The notes under the pieces: model-generated | What the model saw: the letters and a program-made list of their open reading frames with translations, nothing else | What the model was told of the DNA's origin: nothing | Database searches by the model: none | Translations under genes and position numbers: made by a program | Assembly (NCBI GenBank): GCA_031411235.1 | Contig: JANOAR010000097.1 | Span: 1-21,697, forward strand | Direction: 5' to 3' | Source: JANOAR01 sp031411235 | GTDB lineage: Bacteria > Verrucomicrobiota > Verrucomicrobiia > Verrucomicrobiales > Verrucomicrobiaceae | Length of the DNA stretch: 21,697 nucleotides | Shown here: positions 1 to 7,744 of the stretch, piece after piece | How the letters are laid out: every line of letters begins with the position of its first letter | Numbering within the stretch: the stretch's first letter is position 1

Positions 1-789
1 GACATCTACGCAGGCATTGATTTCCAAGCGGGCGGCGACATGGCAATGAAGACGCTGGAGTTCATCAAAACGAATTACCCCAAGGAGTTCAGCAAGATCC
101 GCTTCGGCAATGAAGACATGGCGAGCGTGGGCATCGGCATCAAACCGGTGTCGCGCCCCGGCACAGAGCGCATCACGCGCTCGGCCATCGAGTATGCCAT
201 CGCGAACGGCAAAAAGAGCGTGTGCATCGTCCACAAGGGCAACATCATGAAGTTCACCGAGGGTGCTTTCCGCGACTGGGCTTACGACTTGGCAAAGAAG
301 GAATTCGGCGCGGTAGAAATCGGCGGCGGCCCATGGTGCAAGCTGCCTAACGGCATCATCATCAAAGACGCCATCGCTGATATTACTCTGCAACAAGTGC
401 TCACGCGGCCTGAAGATTTCGATGTGATCGTGACGCTGAATCTGAATGGCGACTACCTCAGCGACGCCCTCGCAGCACAGGTCGGTGGCATCGGCATCGC
501 ACCTGGTGGCAACATCAATTACATCAGCGGCCACGCGATCTTTGAAGCCACCCACGGCACCGCTCCGAAGTATGCAGATCTTGATATGGTGAACCCTGGT
601 TCTGTGGTGCTGAGCGGCGAAATGATGCTGCGCTACATGGGCTGGACGGAGGCCGCAGACCTGATCTTGAAAGGCCTGAATGGAGCTATCGGCAGCAAGC
701 GCGTGACGTATGACTTTGCCCGCCAGATGGAAGGCGCAACGAAGATCAAGTGCAGCGAGTTTGGCGATAACATCATCGCCCACATGTAA
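1..789 (+). CDS. icd: NADP-dependent isocitrate dehydrogenase, C-terminal part
   Basis: The reading frame is open from base 1, so the 5' part of the gene lies outside the window; 262 residues are visible. The enzyme oxidatively decarboxylates isocitrate to 2-oxoglutarate in the TCA cycle in the cytoplasm. The fragment follows the E. coli Icd pattern closely: HKGNIMKFTEGAF, LNGDYLSDALAAQVGGIGIAPG, then ATHGTAPKYA and NPGSVVLSGEMMLR near the end, and a terminal CSEFGDNII. The Lys-Tyr after HGTAP matches the pair that contacts the NADP 2'-phosphate in E. coli-type enzymes, so NADP is the likely cofactor. The segment after GGPW is a few residues shorter than in E. coli. A GC-rich hairpin follows 11 bases after the stop. 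The family call is very secure; only the start is unseen. Confidence 0.96.
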   Translation, partial: DIYAGIDFQAGGDMAMKTLEFIKTNYPKEFSKIRFGNEDMASVGIGIKPVSRPGTERITRSAIEYAIANGKKSVCIVHKGNIMKFTEGAFRDWAYDLAKKEFGAVEIGGGPWCKLPNGIIIKDAIADITLQQVLTRPEDFDVIVTLNLNGDYLSDALAAQVGGIGIAPGGNINYISGHAIFEATHGTAPKYADLDMVNPGSVVLSGEMMLRYMGWTEAADLILKGLNGAIGSKRVTYDFARQMEGATKIKCSEFGDNIIAHM

Positions 790-800
790 GCTAAGTGGGT

Positions 801-819
801 GCTGTCGCCCTTCGACAGC
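801..819 (+). terminator. Hairpin downstream of icd
   Basis: A perfect 7-bp GC-rich stem (GCTGTCG / CGACAGC) with a 5-base loop starts 11 bases after the icd stop codon. There is no T tract behind it, so it may be a terminator of weak intrinsic type or a 3'-end stabilising hairpin. Confidence 0.4.
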
Positions 820-832
820 CGTCGAAAATCTT

Positions 833-862
833 CGCGGAGCGGCACCATTTTGTCGCTTCGCG
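833..862 (-). terminator. Hairpin between convergent genes
   Basis: A 9-bp stem with one G-U pair (CGCGGAGCG / CGCTTCGCG) and a 12-base loop lies just beyond the stop of the minus-strand lipoprotein gene. On the minus strand it is followed by a short TTTT run, so it could end that transcript, with the 801-819 hairpin serving icd. Confidence 0.35.
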
Positions 863-870
863 AGGCCCTG

Positions 871-1299
871 TTAGTAGAGCCTGTTAAACTTGTGCTTCAT
901 CCCAGAGAAGCCATCACTATAACTCCTGGGAACGCTATCAGCGGAAGGCTTCCTGGCCCACGCATCCAGTTGCCCCTGGCGGTAGCCCTTGTCATAGGCG
1001 CTCTCCTCCAGCCCCATCTCTTCCTCTGGGTGCTGGTTGAAACCATTGGCGTAACCACCGTCGAGCACGCGCTGCATCTCTGCGGTGCCAAAGGCAGGCA
1101 GATGCTCAGCGAGCCGCGCTTGATAACGCGAGCTATCCGCAGATAGGCCCAGCAAGCGATCTCGTCGGCCCCATTGCCATGCCTTATCGTAGAGTCGATG
1201 GCGTGTCTCGGGGCTGGGCGGGGTTGGCTTTCGCTCGCAGCCGATCAGGGTCATGCTGCAAGAGGCAGCAATAGCGATGAAGTGACGGCGAGGCAGCAT
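871..1299 (-). CDS. Small secreted lipoprotein of unknown function
   Basis: This is a 142-residue protein with a lipoprotein signal peptide: an Arg-Arg pair at residues 4-5, a hydrophobic stretch, and the lipobox LIGC with the acylated Cys at residue 21. The RRHF context could direct it to the Tat pathway. The mature part has no domain that I recognise. It carries repeated aromatic/glycine motifs: AWQWGRRDRLLG near residue 40, GGYANGFNQ near 82, AYDKGYRQGQLDAW near 100 and YSDGFSG near the end. These suggest a small repeat fold, perhaps related to the Tyr-Gly spacing of glycine-zipper or MORN-like segments. It is convergent with icd and divergent from the sugar-dehydrogenase-like gene. The signal peptide and lipobox support it as real; the function is unknown. 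Confidence 0.7.
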   Translation of the reverse strand: MLPRRHFIAIAASCSMTLIGCERKPTPPSPETRHRLYDKAWQWGRRDRLLGLSADSSRYQARLAEHLPAFGTAEMQRVLDGGYANGFNQHPEEEMGLEESAYDKGYRQGQLDAWARKPSADSVPRSYSDGFSGMKHKFNRLY

Positions 1300-1376
1300 G
1301 AGTCACAGGCTAACGAGTCCTCCATGGTATTGCTTGCCGAAGGGCAAAAAATGAGCGCAGACTGGCGTTCTTACCG

Positions 1377-2564
1377 ATGATGAAATTTACGCCACTCCTC
1401 GCCATTGCTCTCGTTGCTGTTGCCTCGGCCCGCGCCGCAGACACCTACCAACTCACGCCCACCTTTACCAATCTCAAAGTCGAGCGGCCCATCAGCATCG
1501 TCATTCCACCAGATGGCACCGGGCGACTCTTCCTTATTCAGCAGCGGGGGCAGGTGCGTATTTTACCAAAGGATGAATCAGGCGCGGAAGCTGCGATGTT
1601 CCTCGATTACAGCACGCGCGGCATGGAGGCTAAGAACGGCTTGTTCGAGGAGGGACTGCAAGGCTTTGCCTTTCACCCGAAGTTCGCCCAGAACGGCAAA
1701 TTCTACTTCTGCCACACCCAGCAGGATTTGAAGCGCAGCGTCATCAGCGAGATGCGGGTGTCGGCCAGTGATCCGAACAAGGCCGATGAATCCACCGAGC
1801 GCGTATTGCTAGAGGTGCCGCAGCCTTACTGGAATCATAACTCGGGTAACATGGTATTTGGCCCCGATGGCTTGCTCTACATCAGCTTTGGCGATGGTGG
1901 CGGGATGCCCGGTGGCGACCCGCTGCGCACCGCGCAGAATCGCTTTATTTTGAACGGCAAGGTACTGCGCATTGACGTGGATCGCACGCAAGGCAGCCGT
2001 GCCTATGGCATTCCGCCGAGTAATCCTTTTGTCGGTCAGGATGCCGTGCGCGAGGAGGTGTATTCGTATGGAATGCGCAATCCCTGGGGCCTGTATTTTG
2101 ATGCAGAAGGCACGCTGTGGTGCGCCGATGTCGGGCAGGATGTGTATGAGGAGATCAATCACATCGTCAGCGGCGGGAACTATGGCTGGAGCTTCCGCGA
2201 AGGTACGATGAAGTATCCTGGGCGCACGGACGAGCCTGCAGCGGATGTTAAATTTGAAGAACCGATCTTCCAATACGACCACAGCCACGGCATCAGCATC
2301 ACAGGCGGTGTTATCTATCGCGGCAGCGCGATGGAGAAGCTGAAAGGCTGCTACATCTACGGTGATTGGGGGCATGGCCGCGTGTGGGCCCTGCGCTATG
2401 ACAAGGCGGCGAAAAAAGCCGTGAGCAACGACACCCTCATCGAAGCAGTGCTGGATGATAAGGGTAAGGGCCAGTTCAAGCCTGCGGCCTTCTGCGAGGA
2501 TGCCAAAGGCGAAGTGCTGGCGCTGGATTGGATGGGCGGGATATTTCGTCTTACCGCGAAATAA
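1377..2564 (+). CDS. Secreted PQQ-type sugar dehydrogenase-like beta-propeller
   Basis: This 395-residue protein has a cleavable signal peptide (about residues 1-21, ending ASARA), so it is exported. The body matches the soluble glucose/sorbosone dehydrogenase (GSDH) family, a six-bladed beta-propeller that binds PQQ and oxidises aldose sugars. Visible family landmarks are GLQGFAFHPKF near residue 94, NHNSGNMVFGPDGLLYIS with the presumed catalytic His at about 154, FGDGG, YGMRNPWGLYFD, LWCADVGQ and NYGW. The start is one of two adjacent ATG codons (1377 or 1380). No Shine-Dalgarno sequence precedes it. The gene is convergent with rodA, only 10 bases apart. The exact substrate is unclear: many GSDH-like proteins (for example the HHIP-like/Asd group) have no measured activity, and PQQ binding is inferred from family. 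Confidence 0.88.
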   Translation: MMKFTPLLAIALVAVASARAADTYQLTPTFTNLKVERPISIVIPPDGTGRLFLIQQRGQVRILPKDESGAEAAMFLDYSTRGMEAKNGLFEEGLQGFAFHPKFAQNGKFYFCHTQQDLKRSVISEMRVSASDPNKADESTERVLLEVPQPYWNHNSGNMVFGPDGLLYISFGDGGGMPGGDPLRTAQNRFILNGKVLRIDVDRTQGSRAYGIPPSNPFVGQDAVREEVYSYGMRNPWGLYFDAEGTLWCADVGQDVYEEINHIVSGGNYGWSFREGTMKYPGRTDEPAADVKFEEPIFQYDHSHGISITGGVIYRGSAMEKLKGCYIYGDWGHGRVWALRYDKAAKKAVSNDTLIEAVLDDKGKGQFKPAAFCEDAKGEVLALDWMGGIFRLTAK

Positions 2565-2574
2565 GGGTGCCTAA

Positions 2575-3765
2575 CTAATCCCGGTCTTTGCCGCTGCCAG
2601 ACTTCTGTGCGGGCGAGATATTGCGATGTACCCAGACGCTCTGCACAAGGCCGAACATGAAGAGCACCACCACCATGAAAGTACCGCCGTAGCTGATAAA
2701 AGGCAGCGGCAGCCCGGTGATGGGCACAAGTAGGATGTTCATGCCGATATTCATGAAGATGTAAGTCATCAGCGCCGAGATGACGCCGACAACTAATAAT
2801 CGCCCCATCTGATCTCGGGCAAAGAAGGCGACAAAAACACACTGGAACATGAGCATGGAGAGCCCGGTGATGAGCAGCAACATGCCGCGAAAGCCAAACT
2901 CCTCGCAGATGACGCCCGAGATAAAGTCATTGATCGCCTCATGGGGGAAGAAGGTGCGGTGGATGGAGGCTTGGTCGGGTACCTTCTGCGAGAAAGGCCC
3001 CTTGCCCTCGAAGCCAGCAGAGCCAACGGCGAGCTGAAGATGATGAGGCACCCAGCCTGCGCCTTGCAGGTCTTTGGGTTTAACGTCCTTGTTGATGAGC
3101 ATTTCCAGATACATGTCGATGCGGTCTTTTTGATAAGGCTTTAAGGCGAAAAAATAGGCCAACGGCAGGATGCAGAGGGCGATGAGACCCAGCGCGATGA
3201 TGTAACGAAAAGGGATGCTGCCGACCACGATCATGCCGATGAACATAGGGCCCCACACGGCTGCGGAGCCGAGGTCTGGCTCTTTTAAAATAAGCGCCAT
3301 CGGCACCACCGCGAGGATACCCCCGAGGGCGATGCGCAGGAAGGGGTAGCGAAAAATGGGCGCGATACGCTGCAAATCGCCGAAGACGATGGCGAGCACG
3401 ATGATGCCCGCGATGATGGCAAACTGCGAAGGCTGCACCGTCGTACCGCCGCCGATAGCGATCCAACTGCGGGCACCGCTTCGTTCTTCGCCGATGAATT
3501 TCACCGCTATCACGCCAGCTAGCGCCAGCACATACATAGGCCAGCCGCCCCAGCGCAGCCACTTGTAGTCCGTGAGAGCGACGCAAAAAAAGATAAGGCT
3601 GCCGATGAAAGTCCAGACGATTTGTTTGTTGGCGACGCCTTCAAAGGCAGGGCCTCGGCCTGCGGCAGCGTTCTGAATGGCATAAATGCCAAACGTGATC
3701 AGCACGATGATGTTGATCACGATCAACCAGTTGATGCTGAGAAATTTGCGGAAGAGGGGAGTCAT
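2575..3765 (-). CDS. rodA: Rod-shape SEDS glycosyltransferase RodA
   Basis: This 396-residue polytopic membrane protein belongs to the SEDS family (RodA/FtsW/SpoVE), which polymerises lipid II into glycan strands during cell-wall elongation together with a class B penicillin-binding protein. About ten hydrophobic segments are visible. Diagnostic motifs are RSWIAIG (about residue 99), QPSQF (111-115), KEPDLG (161-166), NDFISGVICEEFGF, and the C-terminal GLPLPFISYGG. The KEPDLG form and overall length favour RodA over FtsW. It lies 41 bases downstream of the ABC ATPase gene on the same strand, and there is no mreBCD or pbp2 in the window. Its leader carries a CATTCAT-type repeat. Length is normal and no damage is seen. 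Confidence 0.93.
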   Translation of the reverse strand: MTPLFRKFLSINWLIVINIIVLITFGIYAIQNAAAGRGPAFEGVANKQIVWTFIGSLIFFCVALTDYKWLRWGGWPMYVLALAGVIAVKFIGEERSGARSWIAIGGGTTVQPSQFAIIAGIIVLAIVFGDLQRIAPIFRYPFLRIALGGILAVVPMALILKEPDLGSAAVWGPMFIGMIVVGSIPFRYIIALGLIALCILPLAYFFALKPYQKDRIDMYLEMLINKDVKPKDLQGAGWVPHHLQLAVGSAGFEGKGPFSQKVPDQASIHRTFFPHEAINDFISGVICEEFGFRGMLLLITGLSMLMFQCVFVAFFARDQMGRLLVVGVISALMTYIFMNIGMNILLVPITGLPLPFISYGGTFMVVVLFMFGLVQSVWVHRNISPAQKSGSGKDRD

Positions 3766-3772
3766 TTAAAGG

Positions 3773-3800
3773 ATGAATGATGAAGGACAGAGTATGAAGG
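3773..3800 (-). repeat. CATTCAT-type intergenic repeat before rodA
   Basis: Read on the minus strand this contains CCTTCATACT and CCTTCATCATTCAT, ending a few bases before the rodA start. It resembles the repeat before the sugar permease gene (12322-12356) and the one inside the pal-like gene (16541-16570). Confidence 0.5.
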
Positions 3801-3806
3801 CCAACG

Positions 3807-4592
3807 TCAGAGAGCGGGGACGGAGGCGAGAAGCTTGCGTGTGTAGTCGTGTTGCGGAGCCTCGCAGAGACTATCTGCGGGGCCGCGCTCGACGATCTTG
3901 CCGTGGTGCATGACGATGATGTCATCGCTCATGTGGCGCACCACAGCGAGGTCATGCGCGATGAAAAGATACGTGAGGTGGAACTCATCCTGCAAGTCCT
4001 TCAGCAGGTTTAAAATTTGTGCCTGCACGCTGACATCGAGCGCACTCACGGGCTCATCGCAGATGAGGAAGCGCGGTTGCACCGCCAGCGCCCGTGCGAT
4101 GCCGATGCGCTGCCGCTGGCCACCGCTGAACTCATGCGGGTAGCGGTGCCTAGCTTCGGCGGGCAGATCGACTTTTTTTAGCAAGGCAGCGACGGCATCG
4201 GCGCGTTCGCCGCGATTCAACTCGGGAAAGTGGATAGTCAGCGGCTCGGCGATGATGTCGCCGATGGTCATGCGTGGATTCAGCGAGCCGTAGGGATCTT
4301 GGAACACCATCTGCATTTGTTTACGCAGCGGGCGGTACTGCGACTCGGGCAGGCCCAATATCTCCTGCCCGGCGAAGAAGACCTCGCCGCTGGTCGCGGG
4401 GATGAGCTTCAGCAGAGCGCGGGAGAGCGTGCTTTTACCACTGCCGCTCTCGCCAACGAGGCCTAGCGTTTTGCCTTCGTCAATGGTGAAGCCAATGGTA
4501 TCCACGGCTTTGACCACATCGGTCTGCTTGCGCAGCAGACCGGAGTGAATGGGAAAATGAACCTTGAGGCTATCGACGCGGAGAAGAGACAT
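3807..4592 (-). CDS. Oligopeptide/dipeptide-type ABC transporter ATPase
   Basis: This 261-residue ATP-binding subunit is of the DppF/OppF kind, which powers uptake of peptides or nickel through an inner-membrane permease pair. All ABC motifs are visible: Walker A GESGSGKST (47-55), Q-loop VFQDPYGSLNPRM (from 96), signature EFSGGQRQRIGIARAL (from 154), Walker B FLICDEP (175-181), D-loop SALD and the switch His in IAHDLAVVRH (about 213). The QDPYGSLNPRMTIGDIIAEP stretch is characteristic of the OppF branch. It is shorter than typical OppF (about 310-330 residues) because the C-terminal oligopeptide-transporter extension is essentially absent. No permease, binding protein or partner ATPase lies nearby, so it must pair with components encoded elsewhere. 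It may be co-transcribed with rodA. Confidence 0.9.
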   Translation of the reverse strand: MSLLRVDSLKVHFPIHSGLLRKQTDVVKAVDTIGFTIDEGKTLGLVGESGSGKSTLSRALLKLIPATSGEVFFAGQEILGLPESQYRPLRKQMQMVFQDPYGSLNPRMTIGDIIAEPLTIHFPELNRGERADAVAALLKKVDLPAEARHRYPHEFSGGQRQRIGIARALAVQPRFLICDEPVSALDVSVQAQILNLLKDLQDEFHLTYLFIAHDLAVVRHMSDDIIVMHHGKIVERGPADSLCEAPQHDYTRKLLASVPAL

Positions 4593-4822
4593 AGTGCAAT
4601 GAAAGCCCGAAATCCGAATGCCGAAATCCGAAATCGGGGTGGCGTGTGTTATAGCTGCGGATCAAGCACGCGGAAACTTGGAATTTGAATTTGGGCGAGG
4701 AGCGACAGGAGTCCCCGAGAAAGAGCCCAGACATTCGGATCGCGATTCCTGGCACAACCCAACTGCGAGCTTGCCCAACGCCCTTATTTATGGCGCAATG
4801 AGCCAGCCCCATCCCCTGCCCT
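4593..4822. other. Divergent intergenic region with direct repeats
   Basis: These 230 bases separate the ABC ATPase and the secreted protease and presumably carry both promoters. I see no credible gene in it. It holds the CCGAAATC repeat (4607-4637) and a second simple element with GGAATTTGAATTTGGG (about 4680-4695), both of a kind that recurs between genes in this window. Confidence 0.6.
4607..4637. repeat. CCGAAATC direct repeat
   Basis: The 12-mer CCGAAATCCGAA occurs twice with a 14-base period (4607-4618 and 4621-4632), separated by TG and followed by a third partial copy. It ends 15 bases from the start of the ABC ATPase gene, in its leader. Confidence 0.75.
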
Positions 4823-6553
4823 ATGATCCGCTCATCCTGCCTATTCATTATCGCCTTGCTCGCCGCTTCTTCCTTGCTTTCAGCGAAGGATTTTAACTTC
4901 ACGGGCTCGCTCGACAAGGCCATCAACTGGGCTGATCCCCTCGCCATCAAGGCCGAGTCGCTTGATGCGCTCTACCTGGAGCAAGGCTTCAAAAAAAGCC
5001 CCTACTTCTCCTGGTCTGAGGAGCAGGATGTCGCCAAATTTGGCAGCCACCCTTATAGCAACATGACCATCGACTGCACGCTCTTCGCGGGCAAGGTCGC
5101 CGTGGAGGTGGCACGCATCACCTTTGCCAACGGCATCGCGACAAAAATCGTCATCGACACACCTGCCGATAGCAGTCTGGACGCCCCCTTCACCGAGAAC
5201 CTCTCGACGGTATTGAAAGCTAAGCCGCAGCCGCATGGCGAGAGCGGCTCGAAGTGGCAGATGGAGAAGTTCAGCGTGTTCAAATCGGTGTCCAGCAAGG
5301 GCGTCGTGCATGTCTCCATCTTGCCCAATGGCGAGGAGCCCGAGGGCATCATCGAGAACAATGACGGCATGTATCGACTGGCAGCAGACTTGGACTTCCT
5401 GCTCGACTTCGAGAAGCTATGGCTCATGGCACCAGCGGACTTGGAGAAACGCTTCCTCGCGCCTGGATTCCAGAAGAACCCCTACTTCGAGTGGCTCAGC
5501 GCCGACAAGTCTCGGGCTCGCTTCAGCACCAAACCCGCGAGCAATGTGAGCGTGTCGCTGAAGCTCTTCCAAGGCAAAGTTCCAGCCGTGGAGGCCATTA
5601 TCAACTTCACCGCCGAGAAGGTCAGCAGCGTGCAAGTATCGCTCTACAACCGAGGCGACTCCGGCGACATCTCGTTGCAGGATTTCGAGACGCGTTGGAA
5701 AACCGCCGGCGCAGGTTTTGGCAGTCGGCTCAAAGTACAGCCACGCTCACTCCAGCCCGTAGCAGGCGCAGCGGTGAAGATGCTCGGCTACCGCTGGGAC
5801 GCGCCGAACTGCATCGCCATGCTGGAATACAACCAGTACGGCAAGGGCACGAAAAGCGCCCAGCCTGAATTCCTGCGCGTGAAGATGGCCTCTCCCAAGG
5901 CCGCCGATTGGTCGATGGGGGTCAAGGGCCTCGGCCAGACCACGACGACTGTGAGTCGCGCAAGCTTGGTGAAAAACGTGACCAAGGCCGCGAATGGCGA
6001 TGTGTACATCACAGGCATCCCCATGGTGGATCAGGGGCAAAAAGGCTACTGCGTGGTCGCCTCGTGCCAGCGCTTATTTGAGTACTACCACATCCCCTGT
6101 GACCAGCACGAGATTGCCCAACTCGCCCAAAGCGATGCCTCGGGCGGCACTAACTCGCGACTTTACGAAGAGGCACTGAGCAAGATTGACAACAAGTTTC
6201 AAACGCGCTTCAAGCCGCTCTACAGCAAGTCCAATCCCGATGTGCGCGGCAGGATGAACGAGGTCAAATTTGCCAAAGAAATAAAGGAATCCATCGACGC
6301 AGGCCTACCGCTGCTATGGGCGCTAGACCTCGGCCTGCACCCCGAGGAGCCCCCGCTTTCTGGCGTGAATGGAGTCGGCTCGGGGCAGAGCCTCGGTGGG
6401 CACATGCGCATGATCATCGGCTACAACGAGAAAGCTGGGAAGGTGCTCTTCACCGACTCCTGGGGAGCTGGCCACGAACTGAAACGCATGGATATGAACG
6501 GTGCCTTCGCCGACTCCCATGGTCTCTATTTGCTGCTGCCCAAGACGCTCTAG
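4823..6553 (+). CDS. Secreted C39-like cysteine protease with duplicated N-terminal module
   Basis: This 576-residue protein has a signal peptide (about residues 1-21) and is probably exported. The C-terminal 190 residues match the papain-like peptidase C39_2 type: IPMVDQGQKGYCVVASCQRLFEYY with the nucleophile Cys410, LGGHMRMIIGYN with His527, and FTDSWG with Asp545 as the third catalytic residue. Ahead of this lie two homologous units about 160 residues apart: LYLEQGFKKSPYFSW at 50-64 with CTLFAGKV at 85-92, and RFLAPGFQKNPYFEW at 210-224 with LKLFQGKV at 247-253. These may be substrate- or wall-binding modules. The start ATG directly precedes the signal peptide. It has no Shine-Dalgarno sequence but a pyrimidine-rich leader. 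The gene is convergent with bioB. The target is unknown; it could process envelope proteins. C39 domains fused to ABC exporters differ from this soluble form. Confidence 0.82.
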   Translation: MIRSSCLFIIALLAASSLLSAKDFNFTGSLDKAINWADPLAIKAESLDALYLEQGFKKSPYFSWSEEQDVAKFGSHPYSNMTIDCTLFAGKVAVEVARITFANGIATKIVIDTPADSSLDAPFTENLSTVLKAKPQPHGESGSKWQMEKFSVFKSVSSKGVVHVSILPNGEEPEGIIENNDGMYRLAADLDFLLDFEKLWLMAPADLEKRFLAPGFQKNPYFEWLSADKSRARFSTKPASNVSVSLKLFQGKVPAVEAIINFTAEKVSSVQVSLYNRGDSGDISLQDFETRWKTAGAGFGSRLKVQPRSLQPVAGAAVKMLGYRWDAPNCIAMLEYNQYGKGTKSAQPEFLRVKMASPKAADWSMGVKGLGQTTTTVSRASLVKNVTKAANGDVYITGIPMVDQGQKGYCVVASCQRLFEYYHIPCDQHEIAQLAQSDASGGTNSRLYEEALSKIDNKFQTRFKPLYSKSNPDVRGRMNEVKFAKEIKESIDAGLPLLWALDLGLHPEEPPLSGVNGVGSGQSLGGHMRMIIGYNEKAGKVLFTDSWGAGHELKRMDMNGAFADSHGLYLLLPKTL

Positions 6554-6563
6554 CTGTTTTTTC

Positions 6564-7571
6564 TCACGCACACGCCATCTCGCAAGCAGGCGATAAAGCC
6601 CTCGCCTTGTCCGCCTCGGGTGCGGTCATTGCGACATTGGGAGCTTGTGGTGCGAGGCCGAGTTCGCGGAGTAAAGCGAGGTCTTGCTGCGTGGCGGGGT
6701 TCGCCGTGGTCAGCAGTTTTTCACCGTAGAAGATCGAGTTGGCACCCGCGAAGTAGGCGAGGGCTTGCGTCTCTTTGCTCATCTGCGTGCGGCCTGCGCT
6801 GAGGCGCACCTTGGCCTTTGGTATCGCGATGCGCGTCACCGCGATCATGCGCACGAGGGCGAAGGTATCGACGGCTTCATTCTCGGCCATCGGCGTGCCA
6901 GCAATGGGCATTAGCGTATTGATCGGCACGCTCTCGGGCTGCGGGTTAAATTCGCTGAGAACTTCGAGCATTTTCAAGCGGTCGTCCGGGCCTTCACCGA
7001 GGCCGAGAATGCCGCCGGCACAGACGCTCATGCCAGCATCCTGGGCGTTGCGGATGGTGCGCAGGCGGTCGTCGAAGGTGTGCGTGGTGACGATGTTGGG
7101 ATAGTGCTCGGGCGAGGTGTCGATGTTGTGATTGTAGGCGTGGACACCCGCGCTTTTCAGTTCCTTGGCCTCGGCTTCGCCCAGCTCGCCGAGGGTCACG
7201 CAGACCTCCATACCGAGGGTGGAAACGTCGCGCACGATGTCGAGCACATGGTCAAACTTCTGCGTGCCACAACGAACCCCTTTCCAAGCCGCGCCCATGC
7301 AAAAGCGGGTGCTGCCGGTGGCCTTGGCCGCGCGGGCACGCTCCATGACTTGCTCTTTCTCCATGAGCTTTTCGTTCTGCAAGCCGGTGCTGTAACGAGC
7401 GCTCTGGGCGCAGTAGCCGCAGTCCTCGGAGCAGCCGCCGGTCTTGATGCTGAGCAGAGTGCAGAGCTGCACCTCGCGCTCCGGCCAGTTTTCTTCATGC
7501 ACCGCGCGGGCTTGTTTGATGAGATCAAAGAAGGGCTGGTGGTAGAGGCGGTGGAGTTCGGCGTATCGCAT
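6564..7571 (-). CDS. bioB: Biotin synthase
   Basis: This 335-residue radical SAM enzyme inserts sulfur into dethiobiotin in the last step of biotin synthesis. The SAM-cluster motif CSEDCGYC gives Cys47, Cys51 and Cys54 in the CxxxCxxC spacing and is followed by AQSARY. Other BioB landmarks are FCMGAAWKGVR, EVCVTLGELG, YNHNIDTSPEHYPNIVTTHTFDDRL, the GGILGLGE motif and VRLSAGRTQM, with the Arg that ligates the auxiliary [2Fe-2S] cluster, and ANSIFYGEKLLTT near the end. The short C-terminal tail (ACEMACA) is unremarkable. It is convergent with the protease gene, 10 bases apart, and divergent from the histidine kinase. No other biotin gene is in the window, so it is a scattered single gene. Confidence 0.97.
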   Translation of the reverse strand: MRYAELHRLYHQPFFDLIKQARAVHEENWPEREVQLCTLLSIKTGGCSEDCGYCAQSARYSTGLQNEKLMEKEQVMERARAAKATGSTRFCMGAAWKGVRCGTQKFDHVLDIVRDVSTLGMEVCVTLGELGEAEAKELKSAGVHAYNHNIDTSPEHYPNIVTTHTFDDRLRTIRNAQDAGMSVCAGGILGLGEGPDDRLKMLEVLSEFNPQPESVPINTLMPIAGTPMAENEAVDTFALVRMIAVTRIAIPKAKVRLSAGRTQMSKETQALAYFAGANSIFYGEKLLTTANPATQQDLALLRELGLAPQAPNVAMTAPEADKARALSPACEMACA

Positions 7572-7744
7572 GAGGGCGCAGATATTGGCCGGGATGTGAG
7601 TAAGAGGAAAGCCAAATTATGGATGATGAGCCTTGAGTTCCTTTTCGTTCTTTCCCGCCTCAATTTTTCATGCTTCTTGTACCGCGCTATGTGCATTACC
7701 CAAACCAAATAAGGCTAATTTCCGACCTTGAACACGTTACCCTC

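Noticed and set aside
799..1146. Open frame on the plus strand opposite the lipoprotein
   Set aside because: It lies antisense to the lipoprotein gene, which has a clear signal peptide and lipobox; the plus-strand frame shows no domain or signal.
4618..4896. Open frame on the plus strand between the ABC ATPase and the protease
   Set aside because: It runs through the CCGAAATC repeat and into the protease signal peptide in another frame, and its protein has low-complexity composition with no recognisable features.
7670..7744. Upstream in-frame ATG extending the histidine kinase by 25 residues
   Set aside because: The extra residues show no conservation-like pattern, and MPLPLDDE followed by a basic segment and membrane helix makes the better N-terminus; the upstream start cannot be excluded.
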